Shown piece by piece: positions 34,299 through 42,297 of a DNA stretch of 51,813 nt (the first letter of the stretch is position 1; every line of letters begins with the position of its first letter). The DNA lies in assembly GCA_022821065.1 (NCBI GenBank), contig JAJEEK010000121.1, forward strand, positions 1 to 51,813. The letters run 5' to 3'. Source of the DNA: Candidatus Poribacteria bacterium (GTDB lineage Bacteria; Poribacteria; WGA-4E; WGA-3G). The position numbers and the translations under genes are program-made. The notes under the pieces are model-generated. The model worked only from the letters and a program-made list of their open reading frames with translations. It searched no databases and was not told the origin of the DNA.

Positions 34299-36327
34299 GT
34301 TCTAAAGCCGCGTCTATTTCTGAAAAGCCGGTTTTGAGGTATTTTAGGTCGGTTTTGATGTCTGGTGGATAATGAAGTTTCCAGACTTTTATTGAGGCAT
34401 TGTTGAAACCCTTCTTTGGATAGATCGGTAGAAATGCGTCACTTAAATCCCCATGTAGAAAGGAGCGGCTTGGGTCCTTTCCGGTAAGCATAATGTGTGT
34501 TGCGCCGTGAGTTTTTAGATATGCCAAAGCCTCGTTTTCGGAAGTGGCGTTGTGTACGTGTCGGTTATAGAGAAGTATCCAGTTTTGGAGGTAGGTGTCT
34601 TGGTCAATGATAGTTTTAACACTACCAATCACGTTAAGTTGACTGCCATAGCCCCAATGCGCGGCAACAATAGCGGTGTTCGGGAGCGTTGTTTTCATAT
34701 AGTGTAATGCATTTTTTACAGCGGTTATCGGCGTTACTTTTCGCATACGGGTTGCGGCATAAATGGAACGTTTTGCGTGGGCACCGAGGGACGGTAAGAA
34801 CAGTATCCCCGCCAACAGAACGATTGCGACACCGGTTTTCAGGGCAGCGCGTTGTCGGTGCTGTTTCACGGAACGACTCAGCGTGTTGGAAAAGAAGGTT
34901 ATCATTTCCGCTGCGAAGAAGGCGAGTGGCACGCCGATAAAGAAGTCGTAGCGTTTGGCATCCCGCGAGAGTGCGACCCAGAAAATGAACCACGCCATAA
35001 AGGCGACAATCGACATCAGCCGCGGTTCTTTAGATTTTTGGGGTTTCCAGGCAGAGATCAGAAATCCTATGCCAATACAGATAAGCGCGATGGAAAAGAA
35101 AAAGATGCCGTGGGACGCGCTCCAGATATGTTTTTGGAGTGGCTCTCGGAAAAATGTTGTTGCTACAAAGAGGACGAATGGGATGATTAGGCTGGTCTGA
35201 TTGTAGTAGCGTTTACTGGCGACTATTAACCCGATACTGCCAAGGATAAAGACACCGCCGTATCTGAAGACCCAATATCCGAAATGCGGGGATCGGAGCT
35301 CTGTCATCGCTTGCATCACAGGACTGTCACTGATCGGGACGGTGGTATTGGCAAAGGTGTTTTGTTGTGTCCAGATATAGCCGAGGATAAGGGCAGCACT
35401 TGCAAGTATCAATCCGAGGGACAGGGTGCGTACGTGTGGACGCAGGCGGTGGACTTTTGAGATGAGCAGAGACCGAATCGCACGCATTGCTAAAAGAACA
35501 AGAGGCGGCATTAAAACAAACGCTGCGAGGTGCTCAGCGAAGCCGTAGCCGTTCCGATAGGCAGGAGAGGCGAGGTAGAGTGTCGGGACGAAACAGCACA
35601 CCCACAAGGCATAAAGTCCTAACCTCTCCTCTGTTTCGGATGTCAAGAATCGCCACAGCTCCACAACGATGATGACACTCAAGAACACGCCGAAACCTTC
35701 CCAGCTTATACCACCGAGAAAGACAGTAAAGCCACTGGCAAGCGTCCAAATCAGGCGTTTGCGGGGTGTTTTTGTTTGGATTGACACGAGATAGGTGACG
35801 ACAGCAAGGATACCGATCATCAGACAGAACGCGTCACGGTCACCGAAGCCTGCGGTAGAGCGTTCGATACTGCCGGGCAGTGTTGCTAAGATTACGCCCA
35901 CTATACTTGAGAAGAGAAGTCCATAGGTGTGGTAGAGATAAAGACAGAGTGCACCGAGACCGATACAGAAGCATAAGACAGGCATGTAGAGGCAGACGTG
36001 ATAAAGCGTGATGTTCGGAAAAACCCACGCGAGGACTTTCTGGGTATACGCGAGAACGTAGCCGTAGAGGTTTAGGGTTTGTCCTAAATCCCTACCGACA
36101 GGCAACCACCGGTGCATATCGCGTGCCGGGAGCTGTCCGTCTTCGGAGATGAGTCCCGCTTGCCAATAGTAAAAGTAGCCATCCGTCTCGGTGAACTGTC
36201 TATCAGGGAGGCGTTCAATGCTTTGAATGCGTATCCAGAAGGCGAACAGCAGAATGCTGCCTAAACCTAAGAGAAGGTAGATATTGCCGCGAAAATCTGA
36301 TTTCTCAAAACTTCGGCTCAAATCCAT
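34291..36327 (-). CDS. STT3/AglB-like oligosaccharyltransferase
   Basis: A 678-residue integral membrane glycosyltransferase of the GT-C fold. An N-terminal membrane helix precedes TETDGYFYYWQAG (first acidic motif, D49), the second acidic motif reads TAGFGDRDAF (158-167), about 11 further membrane helices follow, and a soluble C-terminal domain carries HWGYG (557-561) at the place of the WWDYG sequon-binding motif. These features define STT3, AglB and PglB enzymes, which transfer lipid-linked glycans to asparagine. WWDYG is thus altered. The ATG at 36327 overlaps the end of the preceding coiled-coil gene by 23 bases. Such enzymes are rare in most bacterial phyla. Confidence 0.82.
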   Translation of the reverse strand: MDLSRSFEKSDFRGNIYLLLGLGSILLFAFWIRIQSIERLPDRQFTETDGYFYYWQAGLISEDGQLPARDMHRWLPVGRDLGQTLNLYGYVLAYTQKVLAWVFPNITLYHVCLYMPVLCFCIGLGALCLYLYHTYGLLFSSIVGVILATLPGSIERSTAGFGDRDAFCLMIGILAVVTYLVSIQTKTPRKRLIWTLASGFTVFLGGISWEGFGVFLSVIIVVELWRFLTSETEERLGLYALWVCCFVPTLYLASPAYRNGYGFAEHLAAFVLMPPLVLLAMRAIRSLLISKVHRLRPHVRTLSLGLILASAALILGYIWTQQNTFANTTVPISDSPVMQAMTELRSPHFGYWVFRYGGVFILGSIGLIVASKRYYNQTSLIIPFVLFVATTFFREPLQKHIWSASHGIFFFSIALICIGIGFLISAWKPQKSKEPRLMSIVAFMAWFIFWVALSRDAKRYDFFIGVPLAFFAAEMITFFSNTLSRSVKQHRQRAALKTGVAIVLLAGILFLPSLGAHAKRSIYAATRMRKVTPITAVKNALHYMKTTLPNTAIVAAHWGYGSQLNVIGSVKTIIDQDTYLQNWILLYNRHVHNATSENEALAYLKTHGATHIMLTGKDPSRSFLHGDLSDAFLPIYPKKGFNNASIKVWKLHYPPDIKTDLKYLKTGFSEIDAALELE

Positions 36328-37072
36328 ACTTGCGGAGTTCCTCTATATGCTGATTTATCATTTCCTTATCAGTAGTTTCTGGCATAGCTTGTTTAATCCG
36401 TTCAATAAGTTTCTCGGTTTGTTCAGAGTAGCCTCGGGCTGCTCCATCAGTGTTCAGTCTTTCAAAGAATGCTGACATGAATTCCTCTGCAATGACCTTT
36501 CCACTCAGGTACTCCTCCTCAAAGTAAGCAAGCTGTTTTTCAGCTGAAAGAGAGTTTAGTCTCTTTGCCAACGCATATCGCCTAGCCTCGTTATCCTTCT
36601 CACTAGCTGCTAAGAAGTTTCGATATTCTTGTAGCCGAGTTTTTCTTTCTTGTTGTCTAGCTTGAAGTTCTTTAGCGTGAAGTATTTTGGCTTGAATCTC
36701 TTCATTTGTGAATCCTTCATTGTTTCCTTTGTCGTTTTGCTCGGATTTCTTCAAGTCGGATTCTTGTTGAGCGGCTTCTCCAAATGCGGTATTTGAATCC
36801 ACGTTGTTAGAAGATGGGGTTGTAGGTGTTGCTCCAGAAGTATCCACTGTTTTTGCACCTCTTTGATCGTTTGAAGGACGATGCGTGTCGTTTTCGATGG
36901 AAGACAAGGCATCACCGTGGTTCTCCTTTGTCGGGAGTTCCGTGACACCATATATCTTAATAGGTTCTTGTTGGACGTTGTTAGCGTTGAGATAGTAGAG
37001 TACTCCGCCTATGCCTATAAATAACAAGACCCCCAAACCGGTCAATGAATGTTTCCAGAATTTCCTTAACAT
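36305..37072 (-). CDS. membrane-anchored low-complexity/coiled-coil protein
   Basis: A 255-residue protein with an N-terminal transmembrane segment (HSLTGLGVLLFIGIGGVLYYL), a Ser/Thr/Asn-rich linker of about 80 residues (including ATPTTPSSNNVDSNT) and a charged helical region (EEIQAKILHAKELQARQQER onward). I do not recognise a family. The linker contains several NxS/T-like sequons (for example ENDT), which is interesting because the next gene codes for an STT3-like enzyme. ATG at 37072 has AGAGGTG six bases upstream. It overlaps the STT3-like gene, implying co-translation. Confidence 0.7.
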   Translation of the reverse strand: MLRKFWKHSLTGLGVLLFIGIGGVLYYLNANNVQQEPIKIYGVTELPTKENHGDALSSIENDTHRPSNDQRGAKTVDTSGATPTTPSSNNVDSNTAFGEAAQQESDLKKSEQNDKGNNEGFTNEEIQAKILHAKELQARQQERKTRLQEYRNFLAASEKDNEARRYALAKRLNSLSAEKQLAYFEEEYLSGKVIAEEFMSAFFERLNTDGAARGYSEQTEKLIERIKQAMPETTDKEMINQHIEELRKYGFEPKF

Positions 37073-37101
37073 ATTTTCACCTCTGTTTGATATGTACAAC
37101 A

Positions 37102-37147
37102 TTTGAGAGGAACACGTTTCCTTTATCGGAAAAGTGTTCCTCTCAAA
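37102..37147 (-). terminator. strong hairpin between two minus-strand genes
   Basis: Arms at 37102-37115 and 37134-37147 pair perfectly over 14 bp, and the inner 37117-37121 with 37128-37132 adds 5 bp after one mismatch. It lies 33 bases past the stop of the small Cys-tailed gene and 30 bases before the next ATG. There is no T-tract, so it could be a terminator, a processing site, or an mRNA-stability element. Confidence 0.45.
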
Positions 37148-37180
37148 GAAATAAAACGTTGTTCAATATCCTTAGTGGAT

Positions 37181-37600
37181 TCAACTGCCATCGTCACAAC
37201 TTCCACTGTCACAACTTCCACTAACCATCCGCGTCTCCGGTTGAGATTCTAAACAATCAAAGTAAAGTTCGAGGAGTGAAGTTGCTATTTTATCGGCTTC
37301 CCCGGCAGCAATAAGGGCAGCTTCAAGTGCTGCGGTTGCTGCCTTTATAAGAAAATTAATGCCGGTTTTTTCGGCAAGTCGGAGTGCCTCCATCGCTTGC
37401 TGTGCCACCCAAGACAGTCCTTCAGCTACCAGGTCAGCGGCGTGGTAAGCTTCTAATATTTCGTCACAAGCCTCGGCTGCGGTGTTTATCGTTACAAAAA
37501 CCATCATGCAAAGCACAATAAGACTTATCACACTGAGCAAGTTGGTATTTAACTTCGGTAGTTGAATCGGTTTGAAGTTCCAAATTAATATATTCGTCAT
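37181..37600 (-). CDS. small exported helical protein with cysteine-rich C-terminal tail
   Basis: A 139-residue protein of no family I recognise. A hydrophobic segment (LLSVISLIVLCMMVFVTINTA, about 21-41) serves as signal or anchor, an alanine-rich helical region follows (AADLVAEGLSWVAQQAMEAL onward), and the end reads SGSCDSGSCDDGS, two copies of SGSCD. Two more cysteines are at C45 and C116. The ATG at 37600 has AGGAG in place and lies only 15 bases past a consensus -10 box, so the leader is almost absent. It stands between a sigma factor gene and the coiled-coil gene. Confidence 0.68.
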   Translation of the reverse strand: MTNILIWNFKPIQLPKLNTNLLSVISLIVLCMMVFVTINTAAEACDEILEAYHAADLVAEGLSWVAQQAMEALRLAEKTGINFLIKAATAALEAALIAAGEADKIATSLLELYFDCLESQPETRMVSGSCDSGSCDDGS

Positions 37601-37614
37601 TGAAATCTCCTATC

Positions 37615-37663
37615 ATTATATCAAGTTTTAGAATTAATTGTCAAAAAATACGATTTTTTGACA
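37615..37663 (-). promoter_or_regulatory. consensus promoter with overlapping perfect inverted repeat
   Basis: On the minus strand TTGACA (37644-37639) and TATAAT (37620-37615) have an 18-base spacer. A perfect 10-bp inverted repeat (37639-37648 and 37654-37663) covers the -35 box, an operator-like arrangement. It serves the small Cys-tailed gene. Confidence 0.65.
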
Positions 37664-37701
37664 TTCGGATACAGTTTCTATCCAAACATTAGCGTTTGGG
37701 T

Positions 37702-37726
37702 GAACTTCGCAACAGTTGCGAAGTTC
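37702..37726. repeat. perfect 12-bp palindrome after the sigma factor gene
   Basis: Arms 37702-37713 and 37715-37726 are perfectly complementary around one base (GAACTTCGCAAC). A second small repeat (CCAAAC/GTTTGG, around 37682-37699) lies beside it. It may end sigma-factor transcription, though no T-run follows on the minus strand. Confidence 0.45.
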
Positions 37727-37788
37727 CTTAATTGATTGCCGACATCGACTGAACAGGAGTCAATCTGTGTTGGCATTGGGTTGAAAAG

Positions 37789-38604
37789 TTATCTCTCCTT
37801 CTTAACCATTGCGGAGACGGGATCTGTGGAATTGTCTTTTGCGGCTTTCTTCCAATCCGCTATCACACGTTTCACTGTTTCCTTAACGGTAGCATGAGAG
37901 ATGCCGAGGGCTTTTGCAATCTCCGAGAGCGGTTGTACATCCAAGAAGTACCGTTCCATAATTTTTCTGTCCCTATCTTCTGGGAGACAGTTTATTAACG
38001 CTTCTAAGTAGCGCATAACCGGAAGGACCCATATTCTGAGTCGTTTCCATCTTTTCTCAACCGCACCGGGGGTAGTGTCCATGTTCTGTGCTATCGCTTT
38101 TTGAGAGAGTCCATTACGCATAAAGACTACAATTTCTCGGTCTGGACCTTCGAGGAGACGGAGGAGTTGCGCTATCTGCTCCCGCTCTGCTTCGGCTTGT
38201 TCAGCATCGGTTTCTGCGAGAGATGTTGCGAAGGGCTGCTTTTTTTCAACATGAAAAAAGGTGCCAACCGTCTCAACTGCCAAGCGTCGCTTTTGGCGTG
38301 ATTTTCTTATCTCGTCAATCATCAAATTTTCCGCTACCTTTATCAACCACTCCAGCAACTTCTCCGGTTCTCCGATCTGCTTCCGCTTGTTGAAGGCTTT
38401 GAGGAAGGTTTCGTTAGTGATTGCATCGGGGTCTACGACGGTATCCGGATGATTCCATCGTTTTTTATTAATTGTGTCAGAGACGGTTTTGTAATGCGCG
38501 TTAGAGAGTAAGCGAAGTAGTTCACGCGCCTGTTCCTCATCGTCCGTTTCTACAAATCGCCGATTTAAATTAACGTCGTTCACCTTCCCTGCTACAGACC
38601 CCAT
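37789..38604 (-). CDS. ECF-like RNA polymerase sigma factor with two C-terminal HTH regions
   Basis: A 271-residue protein. The sigma2-like region spans about 60-108 (AITNETFLKAF, EKLLEWLIKVAENLMIDEIRKSRQKRR). It is followed by two successive sigma4-like helix-turn-helix units: 145-190 (LEGPDREIVVFMRNGLSQKA, IAQNMDTTPGAVEKRWKRLR) and 203-250 (INCLPEDRDRKIMERYFLDV, SEIAKALGISHATVKETVKR). One sigma4 region is usual, so this is a duplication. No anti-sigma gene is adjacent on this strand. ATG at 38604 has a weak GAAGAA upstream; GTG at 38583 is possible. A 22-bp direct repeat lies just upstream. Confidence 0.8.
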   Translation of the reverse strand: MGSVAGKVNDVNLNRRFVETDDEEQARELLRLLSNAHYKTVSDTINKKRWNHPDTVVDPDAITNETFLKAFNKRKQIGEPEKLLEWLIKVAENLMIDEIRKSRQKRRLAVETVGTFFHVEKKQPFATSLAETDAEQAEAEREQIAQLLRLLEGPDREIVVFMRNGLSQKAIAQNMDTTPGAVEKRWKRLRIWVLPVMRYLEALINCLPEDRDRKIMERYFLDVQPLSEIAKALGISHATVKETVKRVIADWKKAAKDNSTDPVSAMVKKER

Positions 38605-38617
38605 TTCTTCGGAGATG

Positions 38618-38679
38618 TATTTATGATTGCCTTCATATATTTGCGATTTATTTTATCTATTTATGATTGCCTTCATATA
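38618..38679. repeat. 22-bp direct repeat upstream of the sigma factor gene
   Basis: An identical 22-base sequence stands at 38618-38639 and again at 38658-38679, exactly 40 bases apart (about four helical turns). The nearer copy lies 14 bases from the sigma factor start, so it may be an autoregulatory binding site or a duplicated promoter. Confidence 0.65.
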
Positions 38680-38856
38680 CAATCACGAAAATTTGGGGCG
38701 AATTCCGACACAATATAATTTTTTTTCAAAGAAATGTGTGTATTCATACAGAATTTTCTTTTTTAGGGTTTACGCAAATGGGTGATGAATCGCTTTACTA
38801 CAAACAGATTGCCTTGGAAGGACGTGTTTTTCTCAAAAGTAGTCCGGTTCGTAGTA

Positions 38857-38872
38857 GCGCAATTCATTGCGC
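38857..38872. repeat. GCGCAAT palindrome
   Basis: GCGCAAT (38857-38863) and ATTGCGC (38866-38872) are perfect complements with a 2-base gap. A similar palindrome occurs inside the TPR gene near 31509-31526. Confidence 0.4.
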
Positions 38873-38932
38873 GTTGCGTAAGTGCTGTTTTTGTAAGGTG
38901 GGTTTGATAATAGGCACGGTTAACTTAGTAAC

Positions 38933-38959
38933 GGGCGGGAAGACCCCGCCCCTACGAGA
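38933..38959. repeat. short palindrome with CCCCTACGAGA tail
   Basis: GGGCGGG and CCCGCCC pair around AAGAC, followed by CTACGAGA. It belongs to the family of short intergenic palindromes found throughout the window. Confidence 0.5.
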
Positions 38960-39028
38960 TGTATAATGGTATGTGTAGGGTGTTTTTGCTTGGGTGTTTC
39001 TCCAGGTTTCCGAACCCGAACTTTTGGC

Positions 39029-39057
39029 TTGCAACGGACATCAAAAGTTGTTATGAT
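39029..39057 (+). promoter_or_regulatory. sigma70-type promoter of the NhaC-family gene
   Basis: TTGCAA (39029-39034) and TATGAT (39052-39057) are separated by 17 bases, 43 bases ahead of the ATG at 39101. Confidence 0.55.
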
Positions 39058-39100
39058 GCACATAAGTGAGAATAGGTGAATTTACACACCGAGGACACTG

Positions 39101-40771
39101 ATGAATTTTAGACTGAAATATATAATTGGTATTTTAACTTTTTTGGTACTCTGCTCTATTTTCTGGTGGCGTGCAGGACAGGTTAGCAATACCGAGACAC
39201 TTGTGTGGTACAGCATCATCCCGCCGTTGCTTGCTGTCACGTTAGCGATCGTGACGGCTCGGTTGTTTCCAAGTCTCTGTATAGCTGTCGGTGTTGGACT
39301 TCTGCTCTCGTGGTATCAGCAAGGTGGGACGCCGAGTAATTTTTTGGCGGAAGTCGTTTGGTTTGTCCGTGCTGTGAGTGTCGGCAATGATGGGATAGAC
39401 CTCTTCAATTTCTGGGTGGTGCTGTTCGTATGTCTGATCATGGCGACGATTTCGGTGGTGGTAGCGTCTGGCGGTATCAACGGTGTGGTGGTCTGGCTCT
39501 CGCAGTTTGCGAAAGGACCGCGTTCGGCGCAGTTTATTACAGGTTTGATGGGGATTGTTATCTTTATTGGTGACTATTCTAATGCGATGCTCGTCGGACC
39601 GACGATGCGTCCGTTGACGGATCACTATCGCGTCAGCCGTGAGAAGTTGGCGTTCCTTGTCGATTCGACAAGTGCACCGATTGCTGGACTCGCGTTTGTG
39701 AGTACATGGATCGGTTATGAAGTCGGACTCTTTGAGGATATATCGGGGACGCTTGGACTTGGACGTGACGGGTATTCCATGTTCTTTGATGCGCTCAGTT
39801 TCCGGTTTTACTGTGTGCTTGCGATTATTTTCGTTATTGTCAACGCCGTGAGTGGTAAGGATTACGGACCGATGCATGACGCTGAGACGCGTGCGCGGGA
39901 GACAGGAGACGTTGCTGCCGCAGATGCCGAAGCCCTCGGACACGCCGCATCCTTTAATAGTTTACCCAACGCCATTGTTCAACCTTTGTCGGCTGTCTTG
40001 CCGCTCTTCGCACTTTTTGGATTGTTATTGGGTGGGTTCTGGGTAGACGGTAACGGCACGGGGTCTATTCTCTCATTGACTGCTTGGCGGAACGCACTTT
40101 CGGAGGCAAACAATGTTATGGTGCTGGCAAGTGCAGCGGCGAGTGCGTTTGTCATCTCAGTTATTTGTGCACGCTGGCTCTCGAAACTGCGATTCTCAGA
40201 GATTATGCCGGTGATCTGGCGTGGCGTAAAAGGGAGTTTCACGCCGTTGGGCATCCTATTGTTAGCATGGGGTTTAAAAGCGAGTTGCGATAGGCTGATG
40301 ACGGGTGATTTTCTTGCGATGATGCTCAGTGATGTCGTCTCACCACTCTATTTTCCGATATTCGTCTTTATCTGTGCTTCCGTTACTTCTTTTGCGACGG
40401 GCACGAGTTGGGGTACCATGGCGATCCTGATTCCAACGGCTGTTCCGGTGGCGTTTTCGCTTGACGGTGATAGTTATGGACTCACGACGATCATCTGTCT
40501 CGGTGCAGTGCTTGATGGCGCGATCTTCGGAGACCACTGCTCGCCGCTTTCAGATACGACGATTCTCAGTTCTATCGCCAGCAGTTGTGATCCGCTGCAT
40601 CATGTGAGAACGCAACTGCCTTACAGTCTTACTGTTGCGAGTATCGCACTGTTTTGTGGGTATCTTCCGGCTGCGCTCGGTCTATCCTCAGCGATCGGGA
40701 TTGCGTGTGGAACGGCTGTGATAATCTTGTTATTTTTTGGCGTAGCTCGCAAGCCAAAACTTGCTGTATAA
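39101..40771 (+). CDS. Na+/H+ antiporter, NhaC family
   Basis: A 556-residue inner-membrane transporter with about 12 hydrophobic segments. The central stretch GLMGIVIFIGDYSNAMLVGPTMRPLTDHYRVSREKLAFLVDSTSAPIAGLAFVSTWIGYE is the hallmark of NhaC-type transporters: a conserved acidic/asparagine site in a broken helix, then a charged loop. The second half has TGTSWGTMAILIPTAVPVAF and GDHCSPLSDTTILSS, the pseudo-repeat. It exchanges sodium for protons, as suits a marine organism. It is followed by an SDR gene with an unrelated probable role. Confidence 0.9.
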   Translation: MNFRLKYIIGILTFLVLCSIFWWRAGQVSNTETLVWYSIIPPLLAVTLAIVTARLFPSLCIAVGVGLLLSWYQQGGTPSNFLAEVVWFVRAVSVGNDGIDLFNFWVVLFVCLIMATISVVVASGGINGVVVWLSQFAKGPRSAQFITGLMGIVIFIGDYSNAMLVGPTMRPLTDHYRVSREKLAFLVDSTSAPIAGLAFVSTWIGYEVGLFEDISGTLGLGRDGYSMFFDALSFRFYCVLAIIFVIVNAVSGKDYGPMHDAETRARETGDVAAADAEALGHAASFNSLPNAIVQPLSAVLPLFALFGLLLGGFWVDGNGTGSILSLTAWRNALSEANNVMVLASAAASAFVISVICARWLSKLRFSEIMPVIWRGVKGSFTPLGILLLAWGLKASCDRLMTGDFLAMMLSDVVSPLYFPIFVFICASVTSFATGTSWGTMAILIPTAVPVAFSLDGDSYGLTTIICLGAVLDGAIFGDHCSPLSDTTILSSIASSCDPLHHVRTQLPYSLTVASIALFCGYLPAALGLSSAIGIACGTAVIILLFFGVARKPKLAV

Positions 40772-40817
40772 ACGTATGGGATTGCTAACTTCTGTAAGGT
40801 TCAAGGAAGGAAATGAT

Positions 40818-41636
40818 ATGAAGGTTGCACTTGAAGGACAGGTCGCGGTTGTCACAGGCGGTGCGCAAGGCATCGGTCGCGCTATCGTAGACGCGCTGAT
40901 TGCTAATGGTGCTTGTGTGGCAATTGTGGACATTGATACACAAGCAGGTATTGAAACTGCTGAAGAAGTTCGGCAAAGCGGTGGCGCTTGTCTGTTTGTA
41001 GAGGGTGATGTGTCAGACGTTGAACAGATGGAAGCTGTTTCAGCCGAGATAGCCGGGCACTTCGGCAAAATTGAGATTCTGGTTAACAATGCCGGCATAA
41101 ACACGAAGAGCGATAGGGTGCCGATTCACGAGTACACTTTAGCGGATTGGCACCGTATTTTGCAGGTAGACCTCACGGGTGTTTTCACGGTGAGCCGTGC
41201 TGTTATCCCGTATATCCTTAAAACGCATAATAGGTCTGGTTCTGAAGATGCGACTGGACGTATTGTGAATATCAGTTCTATTGCTGGGTTGGTGCCGCTG
41301 CGTCTGCAAAGTGCTTTTGTTGCGGCGAAGGCTGGGGTTGCGAATCTGACGCGTTCGATGGCGTTGGAACTCGGGCCGGACGGGATTCTTGTAAACGCGG
41401 TTGCGCCGGGTTCGACGTTGACGCGCGGCACGCAAGCACTCTTTTATGGAGAGGATGGTACGTATACGGAAAATGCTGCGAGTCTGCTGTCGCATATTCC
41501 GCTTGGGAGATCGGGAAGAACGGCGGAGATCGCCGCAGCGGTGCTGTTCCTTGTTTCGCCGGATGCAAGTTATATCAACGGTAGTATTCTTACGGTGGAT
41601 GGCGGCTGGACTGCGGGTTATACACGAGATTGGTAG
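40818..41636 (+). CDS. short-chain dehydrogenase/reductase with Tyr-to-Phe active-site change
   Basis: A 272-residue SDR protein. The cofactor motif TGGAQGIG (13-20), D38 for NAD selectivity (VAIVDID) and NNAG (90-93) are intact, as are serine 153/154 and lysine 171. The catalytic tyrosine of YxxxK is replaced: the sequence reads SAFVAAK, phenylalanine at 167, thirteen residues after serine as expected. PG and AxGS-like segments follow in VNAVAPGSTLTRG. The C-terminal ASYINGSILTVDGGW is classic. Loss of the tyrosine would be expected to reduce or alter activity, so it may have another role. ATG at 40818 has AAGGAAGG upstream. Confidence 0.88.
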   Translation: MKVALEGQVAVVTGGAQGIGRAIVDALIANGACVAIVDIDTQAGIETAEEVRQSGGACLFVEGDVSDVEQMEAVSAEIAGHFGKIEILVNNAGINTKSDRVPIHEYTLADWHRILQVDLTGVFTVSRAVIPYILKTHNRSGSEDATGRIVNISSIAGLVPLRLQSAFVAAKAGVANLTRSMALELGPDGILVNAVAPGSTLTRGTQALFYGEDGTYTENAASLLSHIPLGRSGRTAEIAAAVLFLVSPDASYINGSILTVDGGWTAGYTRDW

Positions 41637-41655
41637 ATGTGAGGGTCCGTAAATC

Positions 41656-41678
41656 GCGAGCCCAGCTCGCTCCTACAA
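41656..41678. repeat. short palindrome with CTCCTACAA tail
   Basis: GCGAGC and GCTCGC pair across CCA (41656-41670), followed by TCCTACAA. It differs at one base in 24 from the copy at 19331. A tandem duplication of about 17 bases (AATTAAGGGA(G/A)ATGAAAA) follows at 41677-41714 and supplies the ribosome binding site of the cupin gene. Confidence 0.55.
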
Positions 41679-41713
41679 TTAAGGGAAATGAAAACAATTA
41701 AGGGAGATGAAAA

Positions 41714-42130
41714 ATGGCAAAGATTACTATGTTTAAAGGGTATCAAGGTGAACCTCCGATTCCGAAACCTGCACATCAGGTTCAGGCGAATGTTGTTACG
41801 GTTCAGGATGGCGTGCCTGTAAAGTATCCGGGTTGTGAGGGTATCGGGGTGCGTGTCGTACATCCTGCGAATCCGAAAGCACCTGCACAAAATTTAGGGC
41901 TCGTTGTATTTTTTGTGCCACCACATGTTGTTCTTGAACCGGGGAGTCATCATACCGAGGAATGCTATCTGATTCTTAAAGGAAAGGGTGTTATGACGCT
42001 TGCGGATGAGAAAGTGCCTGTTGAAGCAGGGACGTTCATCCATCTTCCGCCGTGGTGTGAGCACGGAATTGAAAACACAGGCGATGCGTCTATGGAGGTG
42101 CTCATCTGTACGTCTCCACCGAATCCATAA
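41714..42130 (+). CDS. cupin-domain protein
   Basis: A 138-residue protein with one cupin barrel. Motif 1 appears as LEPGSHHTEECYLILKGKGV (with two histidines and a glutamate in the usual GxxxHxHxxxxE arrangement, slightly altered) and motif 2 as VEAGTFIHLPPWCEHGIENTG (G, P and H positions kept). It is likely a metal-binding enzyme or a sensor of a small acid. ATG at 41714 follows AAGGGAG. It follows the SDR gene by 77 bases; a shared role in sugar or acid breakdown is possible but unproved. Confidence 0.85.
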   Translation: MAKITMFKGYQGEPPIPKPAHQVQANVVTVQDGVPVKYPGCEGIGVRVVHPANPKAPAQNLGLVVFFVPPHVVLEPGSHHTEECYLILKGKGVMTLADEKVPVEAGTFIHLPPWCEHGIENTGDASMEVLICTSPPNP

Positions 42131-42297
42131 ATCCACTCGAAAAGGTTGTTTTTTCGTTAAGTGCCTGATTTGTTGGTTATTTGTGCCTTCGGACAGGCGT
42201 TTTCCATTTTTAATTCAACTTTTCCGCCACTTTTTCGTTAAATAAGGTATCTTAATTGTTTATGATACCACACGTTTAACTTGTGGGGGATTGATTT

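Larger units (their letters stand above)
38605..39028. other. intergenic region between the divergent sigma factor and NhaC genes
   Basis: It holds two 22-bp direct repeats close to the sigma factor start (38618-38639 and 38658-38679), a GCGCAAT/ATTGCGC palindrome (38857-38872) and a palindrome with CCCCTACG tail (38933-38959). An open frame at 38667-38966 runs through all these elements, has no ribosome binding site and no family resemblance; I do not regard it as a gene. Confidence 0.55.

Noticed and set aside
38667..38966. 99-codon open frame ahead of the NhaC gene
   Set aside because: It runs through a direct repeat, two palindromes and AT-rich sequence, has no ribosome binding site, and its product (MPSYTITKIW...) resembles nothing; it is a chance frame in an intergenic region.
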